Assembly (NCBI GenBank): GCA_934501135.1
Contig: CAKSUE010000046.1
Location: 1-6,147 of the forward strand
Source of the DNA: an uncultured Eubacteriales bacterium
GTDB taxonomy: Bacteria > Bacillota > Clostridia > Oscillospirales > Acutalibacteraceae
Length of the DNA stretch: 6,147 bases
Direction: 5' to 3'
The notes below the pieces were generated by a model. The model was not told the DNA's origin. It saw only the letters and a program-made list of their open reading frames with translations, and searched no databases. The stretch's first letter is position 1, and each line of letters starts with the position of its first letter. Below are positions 1 through 5,546 of the stretch, piece by piece. Position numbers and translations under genes: made by a program.

Positions 1-38
1 GGAGTTTTTTTGCCTTCCTCATCGCTTAAGCTAAACTG

Positions 39-66
39 AACCACGCGTCTAACGCGTGGTTTTCTA
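39..66 (+). terminator. GC-rich perfect hairpin with short T-run, probable plus-strand terminator
   Basis: Ten-base arms AACCACGCGT (39-48) and ACGCGTGGTT (52-61) are perfectly complementary around a 3-nt loop, and the T-run 60-63 follows on the plus strand (GGTTTTCT). On the minus strand the hairpin is followed by TTCAGTTTAG, a much poorer U-tract, so the plus-strand reading is preferred. All three plus frames entering from the left edge close just before or at the stem (TAA 27-29, TAA 32-34, TGA 37-39). This fits a convergent gene ending at or just before the window, but its product cannot be identified from about a dozen codons. It could instead be a backup terminator for the minus-strand operon or a hairpin from a mobile or REP-like element. 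Confidence 0.5.
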
Positions 67-70
67 TATA

Positions 71-99
71 CAACAAAAGCCGCCATATAATATGGCGAC
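71..99 (-). terminator. Intrinsic terminator of the ftsE-ftsX-M23-S41 operon
   Basis: Read on the minus strand, GTCGCCATA (99-91) pairs with TATGGCGGC (87-79) over nine base pairs, one of them G-U, around a UUA loop. The stem is followed directly by TTTTGTTG (78-71). It lies about 50 nt after the stop codon of the S41 gene and follows an A-rich stretch, as expected for Rho-independent termination. On the plus strand the same stem is followed by ACCCTTTAT, so it is mainly a minus-strand terminator. Together with the hairpin at 39-66 it suggests two converging transcription units. Confidence 0.75.
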
Positions 100-147
100 C
101 CTTTATAAAGATATTTTTTCTTCATTTTGTTCAATGTTAGGTTTTTT

Positions 148-1461
148 CTAATTTTCACTCACCTGGGATTCAACCTCATTTTCTTGCTGCGATTCATCTT
201 TATTGCTATCTTGATTATACGCATCTCCAAGCAATTCTTTTAATGCTTCTTGTACTTGTATATCTTTATCTAGAGCAAGCTCACCTATATCTAAAAGTGT
301 TCTATCTGTTGTAGATAATGTTACAACCTGGTCAGGTATTAATCCCACACCTGTTAAAATTCCACTATTTTTAGTAACATAATGCGCAACAGGCAGTAAC
401 ACTGCAGAGCCATCTGATAAAGACACAACCTTATCGGACGTTGTTTTACCTGAAGCTCTTTCTCCAATAATTTTAGCAGCATTATAGTCTTTCATAGCAG
501 ATGCAAAAATCTCCCCCGCACCGCTTGTATTACTATTAATTAAAACCGTAAATTTCGAATTTACCGATGAAGCACCCGATGAATAGATCAACTTCTGTTG
601 TCCATCTTTATCCAATATGCTAATTAGATCTCCACTTGGTAGTAAATAATCCAGGACTTGAGCACTATATTCCATTTTACCAATAAAGTTGTTTCTTAAA
701 TCAATGATATAACTTTCTGCACCCTGACTATTTAAATCGGCCATAGCAGCCTCAAAATTCTTAAGAATAAGGTCATCGAATCTATATATAGAAATATGTC
801 CAACTTTATTATTAATCATTGAATATCCAATGTTTTTTATTGTAGTTTTAGCACAAGTTACAGAAACCTTCAACGTTTCTGGTCGCGCTACATCCTGATT
901 TCTCAATAACTGTATATTTAACACAGTTCCCGGAGTTCCTGTAAGCCTTATTAGTGCTTCTTTATAGCTATCTGAATCAATAGTAACATTATCTATTTTT
1001 AAAAGTACATCACCTTTTTGGATTCCGGCATTTTGAGCAGGAGAAGCATCTTGAACATCTATAACTTCAATTTGTCCGGAACTATTCTCCATAATAGTCA
1101 CACCGATGTTAAATGCTTTACCAGCTTCAATTGCTGAGTACATTTTATATAATTCTTCAGACATATAAAAACTATAAGAATCTGGTAATCCATCGATATA
1201 CCCATTACATAGTGATTCTTGCAATACTTTTTCATCTATTTTGCCAATATAATCCTGCCTAACTGCCTGGTCAACCTCACTGAGTTTTTTAAACATTGAT
1301 TGTCTTTCGTTAACACCAGCAATTTTTTGGTTAAAATTAGACATAGCAACATTAAACGCTATAGCATAGGTAACCGTTGCAGTAATTGCTATAACAGAAA
1401 TAGTAAAACAGATAAGCGCAACTTTATGTTCCTTAATAAAGGTTTTTATACTTTCTTTCAT
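148..1461 (-). CDS. Membrane-anchored PDZ / S41 (CtpA/CtpB-like) peptidase family protein with an atypical active site
   Basis: A 437-residue protein of the carboxy-terminal-processing peptidase family, which normally cleaves extracytoplasmic proteins with a Ser-Lys dyad. One N-terminal membrane helix (about 13-36) places the rest outside the cell. Residues 58-115 match the family's N-terminal helical region, with DGLPDSYSFYM in place of the usual LDPYS-Y. A PDZ domain spans about 116-203 (ASPAQNAGIQKGDVLLKID). The S41 core spans about 204-385 and ends in SDGSAVLLP and GLIPDQVV. The tail 411-437 is acidic, Gln/Asn-rich and probably disordered. The active site is odd. Aligning to E. coli Prc by family knowledge, Lys339, Glu317 and Asp325 are kept. 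The nucleophile position is Gly314, with Ser313 one residue early (NTSGAGE rather than -SASASE-). The oxyanion loop LRNNPGG reads LRNNFIG at 255-261, and the TFGKG motif reads ASGKT. It may be a pseudoprotease or a variant enzyme. The start is set by GAGGGGAAGGA (1475-1465) just before ATG, with an in-frame stop upstream. It is the last gene of the operon, 85 nt after the M23 gene. Confidence 0.88.
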   Translation of the reverse strand: MKESIKTFIKEHKVALICFTISVIAITATVTYAIAFNVAMSNFNQKIAGVNERQSMFKKLSEVDQAVRQDYIGKIDEKVLQESLCNGYIDGLPDSYSFYMSEELYKMYSAIEAGKAFNIGVTIMENSSGQIEVIDVQDASPAQNAGIQKGDVLLKIDNVTIDSDSYKEALIRLTGTPGTVLNIQLLRNQDVARPETLKVSVTCAKTTIKNIGYSMINNKVGHISIYRFDDLILKNFEAAMADLNSQGAESYIIDLRNNFIGKMEYSAQVLDYLLPSGDLISILDKDGQQKLIYSSGASSVNSKFTVLINSNTSGAGEIFASAMKDYNAAKIIGERASGKTTSDKVVSLSDGSAVLLPVAHYVTKNSGILTGVGLIPDQVVTLSTTDRTLLDIGELALDKDIQVQEALKELLGDAYNQDSNKDESQQENEVESQVSEN

Positions 1462-1496
1462 AATTCCTTCCCCTCTAAGAACTTAAATATACCCAA
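1458..1496 (-). other. Possible 12-codon leader ORF behind an orphan Shine-Dalgarno, overlapping the S41 start
   Basis: A near-perfect Shine-Dalgarno AAGGAGGA (1505-1498) lies 36 nt upstream of the S41 ATG, too far to serve it, and the S41 start has its own GGGGAAGGA. Immediately after the orphan site, TTG at 1496-1494 opens a frame reading MGIFKFLEGKEL. It ends in a TGA that overlaps the S41 start as ATGA, the usual arrangement for translational coupling. The weakness is spacing: only 2 nt separate AGGAGG from TTG, which is below the normal range. The site may instead be a ribosome standby site or chance. No homology is recognised. Confidence 0.2.
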
Positions 1497-1546
1497 ATCC
1501 TCCTTAACTTTAGTTAGGCCTGTACTTTTATTTAACTTTAATGAAT

Positions 1547-2758
1547 TTAGAATTCAGTCATAGGATTATAATGATTCCCATTTAACCTTGTTTCAAAATG
1601 TAAATGTGGGCCAGTTGAATTACCTGTAGTTCCAACATACCCTATTGTCTGCCCTTGCGTAACTATCTCACCAGTTGACGCTGCTAAACTGTTCATATGT
1701 GCATAAAGTGTGGATCTTCCATTACCATGGTCAATAATAACGAAATTACCATATCCACCGCCCCAGCCGCTGCAAATAACTTTTCCACTTGCTGCTGCAA
1801 CTATTCGGTTTCCAAAAATGCCGCTTCCCGCTATATCTATGCCTGTATGCATTCTACCACCTCTAATTGGATCAAATTCACCGTAAGGTGAGCTAAGCGA
1901 ATAAAAACCGGGAACAGGCCATATGTAATTCGATCCACTTGGTATAACAGTACCCTGACTATTAGATGAGCTTGAGGAGGATGAGCTTGAGGACGACTCC
2001 TGTTGCTTAGCATAATATTCATGTATTTCGGAGTTTATGCGCTGAATTTCACTGTCATTTTCATCAATCTGGTCAAGAACTGTTTTCTTTTCACCAGCAA
2101 TCTGTTCAAGTATTCTTTGGCTTTCGTTAATAAGTTCTGTAAGTTCAGCCTGCTTTGCATCCAGTATAGCTTTGTTTTCTGCTACTTCTTTTCTTGATTC
2201 TTCTATTTTAGCTTTTTCATCGCTAATGGACTCTAAGTCTTTCTGCAATGTAGTTATAAGATCAGCATCGTGATCACTTACGCTTTTAACTATCTCTCTT
2301 TTATCCAAAAAGTCGCTAAAATTCTTAGCTCCAAGAATTATATCTAATGTGGACGTATCTCCGGCCATATAAATTGCCTTTAGTCTCTGTTTTAGAATAT
2401 CAAAGTTTTTATCAATAGACTCTTGAAGCTCACCAATAGAAGTTTCCATTTCTTTAATAGTCTTATCTAGTTCTTCAATTTGGCTATTAGCTTCATTTAT
2501 TTGTTGTTCAACAACTTTTATTTGAGAATCCAACGTTTCTTTATAGGCTATTTGCTCAGCTTCATTATCTTTTAAACTTTTCAATTTTTCATTCAATTCT
2601 GAATTTTTTGATTGAAGCTCATATTGTTTAGATTTTGACTCTCCTATGTTTAATGCATCTACAACTAAGTTTTTTGATAACGGACAAACATAAGCTAACC
2701 AGGTCATTATAATTGCTAACCCTAAGCAAATCCCTCTTCTATACTTCTTACAAACCAA
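1547..2758 (-). CDS. Secreted coiled-coil M23 (LytM-type) peptidoglycan endopeptidase, probable FtsEX effector
   Basis: A 403-residue predicted murein hydrolase cutting peptide cross-bridges or stems in the cell wall. Residues 9-25 are a hydrophobic signal segment after a basic start (KKYRR); cleavage near VDA35 is possible, and there is no lipobox. Two long heptad-rich coiled-coil stretches (about 42-125 and 165-250) flank a conserved-looking segment (about 126-163, YMAGDTSTLDIILGAKNFSDFL) like that of PcsB/CwlO-type hydrolases. An 11-serine linker follows (255-265), then the M23 domain (about 280-403). All expected M23 residues are present: His304 and Asp308 (HTGID), His354 (YAHM), and His385/His387 (HLHFE), so it should be an active zinc enzyme, unlike EnvC-type activators. 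The TTG start is chosen because GGGGGAG lies 6 nt upstream and gives an 11-nt overlap with ftsX, implying coupled translation. In the established FtsEX model the coiled coil docks on the FtsX extracellular loop and ATP hydrolysis releases autoinhibition. That role here is inferred from architecture and position. Confidence 0.9.
   Translation of the reverse strand: MVCKKYRRGICLGLAIIMTWLAYVCPLSKNLVVDALNIGESKSKQYELQSKNSELNEKLKSLKDNEAEQIAYKETLDSQIKVVEQQINEANSQIEELDKTIKEMETSIGELQESIDKNFDILKQRLKAIYMAGDTSTLDIILGAKNFSDFLDKREIVKSVSDHDADLITTLQKDLESISDEKAKIEESRKEVAENKAILDAKQAELTELINESQRILEQIAGEKKTVLDQIDENDSEIQRINSEIHEYYAKQQESSSSSSSSSSSNSQGTVIPSGSNYIWPVPGFYSLSSPYGEFDPIRGGRMHTGIDIAGSGIFGNRIVAAASGKVICSGWGGGYGNFVIIDHGNGRSTLYAHMNSLAASTGEIVTQGQTIGYVGTTGNSTGPHLHFETRLNGNHYNPMTEF
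1965..1994 (-). repeat. Tandem 15-bp repeat encoding the serine linker
   Basis: Two adjacent 15-bp units, GATGAGCTTGAGGAG (1965-1979) and GATGAGCTTGAGGAC (1980-1994) on the plus strand, differ only in the last base. In the M23 reading frame each encodes five serines of the eleven-serine linker joining coiled coil to catalytic domain. Unit length is a multiple of three, so slippage would add or remove five serines without a frameshift. Confidence 0.85.
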
Positions 2759-3650
2759 TTATATCTCCCCCGTCTTTTTTCAAATACTTACTAATTGAAA
2801 TTAAACCACCTATCAAGCCAAATAATATTCCTGCAACTACAAAGGATGCCGCAACCGGTATAATCATAACCATAAAATCAATATGTGAGAACGGAATAAT
2901 TTGATTAATCATTTTCATACATGTCTCATACAGAGCTCCAAGCCCCGCCAATGCAACAGCAGCAGAAATCAGTCCAATTACAATTCCCTCTACAACAAAA
3001 GGTATTCTAATAAAACCATCGGTAGCACCAACCGATTTCATTATACTAATCTCAAGTCGTCTACTATACATCGTTACGCTTATTGTATTAGAAACTATAA
3101 ACAACGAAACAGCTCCTAGTACTAAAACTATCCAAAATCCAATAGATGTAACTAATCTATCTAACCTGGTAAGACTTTCTACTGCTCCACTTCTATCTCC
3201 AATGGTGTCTACCCCATCAATAGAAGATATCTTATTTACCGTTTCCTCATATATAGATAAATCATACATAGAAATATGATATGCATCCGGCATAGGGTTG
3301 TCTTCACCCTGAAGTCCTTCAAACAAAGAGCCCAATACTTCTTTATATTTATCTATTGCTTCTTCTTTAGAGAAAAACACGCACGATGCGACATTATCTA
3401 CCTTTTTTATCTTTTCTCCTACCTGCACAGCCTCAAGAGATGAAACATCTGTATCTAAATAAACAGTAAAACTGTTCTGATTTTCTACCTCCTTTATTGC
3501 AGATTTTACATTAACCGAAAATAAAACCGCAGATCCAGTTATAAGCAAACAAGATAACAACACACCAATAGATGCCACTGTCATCAACTTATTGCTCCAT
3601 ATATTTTTAAATCCCTCTTTTATAAGGTACTTAATTGAGCTTGCTCTCAT
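2748..3650 (-). CDS. ftsX: FtsX, membrane subunit of the FtsEX cell-wall hydrolase regulator
   Basis: A 300-residue integral membrane protein, the usual size for FtsX, that partners the FtsE ATPase and activates murein hydrolases outside the cell. Four hydrophobic helices are visible: about 22-46, 169-194, 217-241 and 259-286. The N-terminus (MRASSIKYLIKEGFKNIWSN) is the typical cytoplasmic amphipathic start. The large extracellular loop (about 47-168) carries the family-like FTVYLD at 61-66 and NPMPDAY at 118-124, and is the expected hydrolase-docking surface. The cytoplasmic loop 195-218 (SRRLEISIMKSVGATDGFI) is the conserved coupling segment contacting FtsE. The start codon follows a perfect AGGAGG with 6-nt spacing located inside the end of ftsE. 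The gene overlaps ftsE by 20 nt and the M23 gene by 11 nt, so the three are probably translated in a coupled way at matched levels. Confidence 0.95.
   Translation of the reverse strand: MRASSIKYLIKEGFKNIWSNKLMTVASIGVLLSCLLITGSAVLFSVNVKSAIKEVENQNSFTVYLDTDVSSLEAVQVGEKIKKVDNVASCVFFSKEEAIDKYKEVLGSLFEGLQGEDNPMPDAYHISMYDLSIYEETVNKISSIDGVDTIGDRSGAVESLTRLDRLVTSIGFWIVLVLGAVSLFIVSNTISVTMYSRRLEISIMKSVGATDGFIRIPFVVEGIVIGLISAAVALAGLGALYETCMKMINQIIPFSHIDFMVMIIPVAASFVVAGILFGLIGGLISISKYLKKDGGDIIGL
2765..2771 (-). promoter_or_regulatory. Ribosome binding site fixing the TTG start of the M23 gene
   Basis: GGGGGAG on the minus strand, 6 nt before TTG at 2758-2756 and inside the last codons of ftsX. No ATG or GTG lies at suitable spacing in this frame, so this site decides the non-AUG start. 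The resulting N-terminus has the basic-then-hydrophobic form expected of a signal sequence. Confidence 0.75.
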
Positions 3651-4356
3651 CTTGCACCTCCTGGGATTTTTTCAATTGTTCATTATAGCCTTCTAACATT
3701 TTATCACTAATTACCTTGCCATCATTTATTTCAATAACTCTGCTTGGAAACTTTTCAACTAAATTATGTTCATGCGTTACCATTAAAACAGTAGTTCCGC
3801 ATCTGTTTATTTCCTTCAAAAGTTCAACTATTTCATAAGATAGTTCAGGATCTATATTTCCAGTAGGTTCATCTGCAATTATCATAGCTGGATTATTCAC
3901 AAGTGCTCTGGCAAGACCTACTCTTTGTTGTTCTCCTCCAGATAACTCAGACGGAAAAAACCTTGCCTTGTTAGACAAACCTACTAAATTTAATATGTAA
4001 GGAACTCTTCTTCGCACATCTCTTTCTCTTGAGCCAATAACTCTCATTGCAAAAGCTACATTATCAAATACAGTCATTTTATCAATCAACCTAAAATCCT
4101 GAAATACTATTCCCATAGTACGCCTCAGGTAAGGAATCTCTTTTCTTTTTAAAATAGAAAGTTTTCGCCCATTTACAACTATTTCTCCTTCAGTCTGGGT
4201 TTCTTCTTTCATTATAAGCTTAAGAAACGTGCTTTTCCCTGCACCAGACGCACCAACAATAAATACAAATTCACCTTTATCTATCTTAAGGTTTACATGA
4301 TTGAGCGCATCTGTTCCATTGTCATACCGCTTAGACACATCTATAAATTCAATCAT
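3631..4356 (-). CDS. ftsE: FtsE, ATPase subunit of the FtsEX complex
   Basis: A 241-residue ABC-type ATPase on the cytoplasmic face of FtsX, whose ATP cycle is transmitted through FtsX to a murein hydrolase. All ABC motifs are intact: Walker A GASGAGKST (35-43), Q-loop Gln86 in the FtsE-typical VFQDFRL, signature LSGGE (138-142), Walker B MIIADEP with Asp162/Glu163, D-loop near 166-169, and switch His195. ADEPTGNIDP is characteristic of the FtsE/LolD group, and the adjacent ftsX settles FtsE. A charged tail of about 20 residues after 220 extends beyond the core. The ATG is preceded by AGGGGAA about 13 nt upstream, somewhat distant. The 3' end contains the ftsX ribosome binding site and overlaps ftsX by 20 nt. 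A candidate promoter lies upstream (4444-4415), so the operon may be expressed partly independently of the regulator gene before it. Confidence 0.96.
   Translation of the reverse strand: MIEFIDVSKRYDNGTDALNHVNLKIDKGEFVFIVGASGAGKSTFLKLIMKEETQTEGEIVVNGRKLSILKRKEIPYLRRTMGIVFQDFRLIDKMTVFDNVAFAMRVIGSRERDVRRRVPYILNLVGLSNKARFFPSELSGGEQQRVGLARALVNNPAMIIADEPTGNIDPELSYEIVELLKEINRCGTTVLMVTHEHNLVEKFPSRVIEINDGKVISDKMLEGYNEQLKKSQEVQDESKLN
3655..3662 (-). promoter_or_regulatory. Ribosome binding site of ftsX inside the ftsE coding end
   Basis: AGGAGGTG on the minus strand, with AGGAGG 6 nt from the ftsX ATG at 3650-3648. It fixes the ftsX start and lies within the last codons of ftsE, so ribosomes finishing ftsE uncover or reuse it. 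Confidence 0.8.
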
Positions 4357-4400
4357 AATATATATTCTCTTCCCCTTTTAATTCCATAAAAACCCATTTT

Positions 4401-4444
4401 GTCTCGAAAAATTCATTAGGGCATCAAGACAATCTCTGTCTCAA
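4401..4444 (-). other. Two mutually exclusive inverted repeats between the regulator gene and ftsE
   Basis: On the minus strand TTGAGACA (4444-4437) can pair with TGTCTTGA (4431-4424), an 8-bp stem with two G-U pairs. The same middle segment, GTCTTGA (4430-4424), can instead pair with TCGAGAC (4407-4401), 7 bp with one G-U. The outer arms are near direct repeats of each other. Neither stem is followed by a proper U-run, so this is not a convincing terminator and read-through from the regulator gene into ftsE is likely. An alternative-fold or protein-binding role is only a possibility. Confidence 0.25.
4415..4444 (-). promoter_or_regulatory. Candidate sigma-A promoter for the ftsE operon
   Basis: Minus-strand TTGAGA (4444-4439, 5 of 6 to the -35 consensus) lies 18 bp from CCTAAT (4420-4415, 4 of 6 to the -10 consensus). 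The -10 is preceded by TGC, giving an extended -10. The start point would be near 4408, with a leader of about 50 nt before the ftsE ATG. The -10 is imperfect and the -35 coincides with an inverted-repeat arm, so confidence is moderate at best. Confidence 0.35.
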
Positions 4445-4460
4445 TACCCTTCAATTATAT

Positions 4461-5546
4461 TTAGTATTTTACTGGGTTCACCGATAAATACTTCTTAACC
4501 ATTAGTGCCACCTTAAATACAATAGCATCTTCAAATTCTCTTAGATCTAAACCTGTAAGTTTTTTTATCTTTTCTAATCTATATACTAACGTATTTCTGT
4601 GAACAAAAAGCCTTCTGGATGTTTCAGAAACATTTAAGTTATTTTCAAAGAACTTTTGTATTGTAAATAACGTTTCTTGATCAAGAGACTCAATAGAACC
4701 TCTTTTAAAAACTTCTTTTAAGAACATCTCGCATAATGTAGTAGGTAACTGATAAACAAGCCTTGCTATTCCAAGGTTATCATAGTTTACAATGGTTTTC
4801 TCTGTATCAAAAACCTTTCCAACTTCAATTGCCACCTGAGCTTCTTTAAAAGATTTTGCCAAGTCTTTTATGCCTGAAACAGTTGTTCCTATACCAACAA
4901 CACAGTGAGTATAGAATTCACTAGCAAGTGTATCTACTATAGACCCTGCTAGTTTCTCTAAGTCCTTAGAGCTAATATTTGATCCTATTTCTTTAACAAG
5001 AACAATATCTGTTTCATTAATGTTAATTATAAAGTCCTTAGTCCTATCTGGGAATAAGTTTTGAATAACGTCATAAGCAGAAACATCAGATTTAGAAGTC
5101 ACTCTTATAAGCATACAAACACGTGAAGTTTCCGAATTAAACCTAAGTTCACGAGCCTTAAGATAAATATCTCCTGGCAAAATATTATCTAAAATAACAT
5201 TCTTAATAAAGTTACCTCTATCGTACTTTTCGTCATGATATTGTTTTATACTGCTAAGAGAAATTGCTAAAATCATAGCATACTTTTGAGCGATCTCATC
5301 ATTGCCTTCCACAAACACAGCATATTCTGGGCGTGGTCTACTACCAAACGACTTATAAGTATATCCATTCATAATAAAAGTTGCTGGTGTTGTGAGAACA
5401 TCATTTGTAATACTAGGATCTGTATCACCTATTTTTCCTAGTTCACTACAAGCGATTATAGAGGATGTTTCGTCTACTACACCTATTGTTCTATCAATTG
5501 CATCCTTCATTTGATGTATTACACCCTGAAATAATCTATTAGACAT
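4461..5546 (-). CDS. PucR/CdaR-type transcriptional regulator with C-terminal HTH_30 domain
   Basis: A 361-residue predicted cytoplasmic DNA-binding regulator. The C-terminus (about 291-348) is the typical PucR/CdaR helix-turn-helix: FFENNLNVSETSRRLFVHRN, then a segment beginning TLVYRLEKI and ending in LTGLDLR. Residues 140-250 look like the GGDEF-related CdaR middle domain (HCVVGIGTTVSGIKDLAKSFKEA is typical). The N-terminus (about 5-45, LFQGVIHQMKDAI... VVDETSSIIACSELGKIG) resembles a shortened sugar-diacid-recognition or PAS-like sensor, but the ligand cannot be deduced. ATG is supported by GAGGT 7 nt upstream. A good promoter lies at 5669-5641 behind A-tract-rich DNA. The gene is co-directional with ftsE, 104 nt upstream, with no convincing terminator between. 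It may co-transcribe with or regulate the FtsEX operon, or it may simply be a neighbour. Family assignment is firm; target and effector are unknown. Confidence 0.88.
   Translation of the reverse strand: MSNRLFQGVIHQMKDAIDRTIGVVDETSSIIACSELGKIGDTDPSITNDVLTTPATFIMNGYTYKSFGSRPRPEYAVFVEGNDEIAQKYAMILAISLSSIKQYHDEKYDRGNFIKNVILDNILPGDIYLKARELRFNSETSRVCMLIRVTSKSDVSAYDVIQNLFPDRTKDFIININETDIVLVKEIGSNISSKDLEKLAGSIVDTLASEFYTHCVVGIGTTVSGIKDLAKSFKEAQVAIEVGKVFDTEKTIVNYDNLGIARLVYQLPTTLCEMFLKEVFKRGSIESLDQETLFTIQKFFENNLNVSETSRRLFVHRNTLVYRLEKIKKLTGLDLREFEDAIVFKVALMVKKYLSVNPVKY

Noticed and set aside
1..39. Plus-strand coding end running into the hairpin at 39
   Set aside because: Fewer than 13 codons are visible in any frame (frames close at 29, 34 and 39) and none is recognisable, so only the terminator is called.
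1..86. Minus-strand frame from ATG at 86-84 open to the window edge (begins MAAFVVYRKP)
   Set aside because: Its start lies inside the terminator stem, no ribosome binding site is at normal spacing, and it reads through two hairpins. About 28 codons with no recognised similarity are not enough to call a gene.
1300..1563. Plus-strand open frame across the S41 gene start and the gap before it
   Set aside because: Mostly antisense to a well-supported S41 gene, low-complexity Asn/Ser/Lys-rich translation, no ribosome binding site or family match.
1561..1600. TATAAT on the minus strand near the end of the M23 gene as a promoter for the S41 gene
   Set aside because: The hexamer encodes Tyr-Asn of the M23 C-terminus, and the best -35-like sequence (TTGAAA) is 20 bp away, too far.
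1697..2197. Several 60-65-codon open frames, both strands, inside the M23 gene
   Set aside because: They lie wholly within the coding sequence of a protein with intact catalytic motifs, and they lack recognisable domains and ribosome binding sites.
2713..3119. Plus-strand open frames antisense to ftsX and the M23 gene start
   Set aside because: Reverse readings of conserved FtsX sequence; no independent evidence of coding.
4424..4444. Terminator after the PucR/CdaR-type gene
   Set aside because: The stem is short with G-U pairs and is followed by TGCCCTAATG rather than a U-run.
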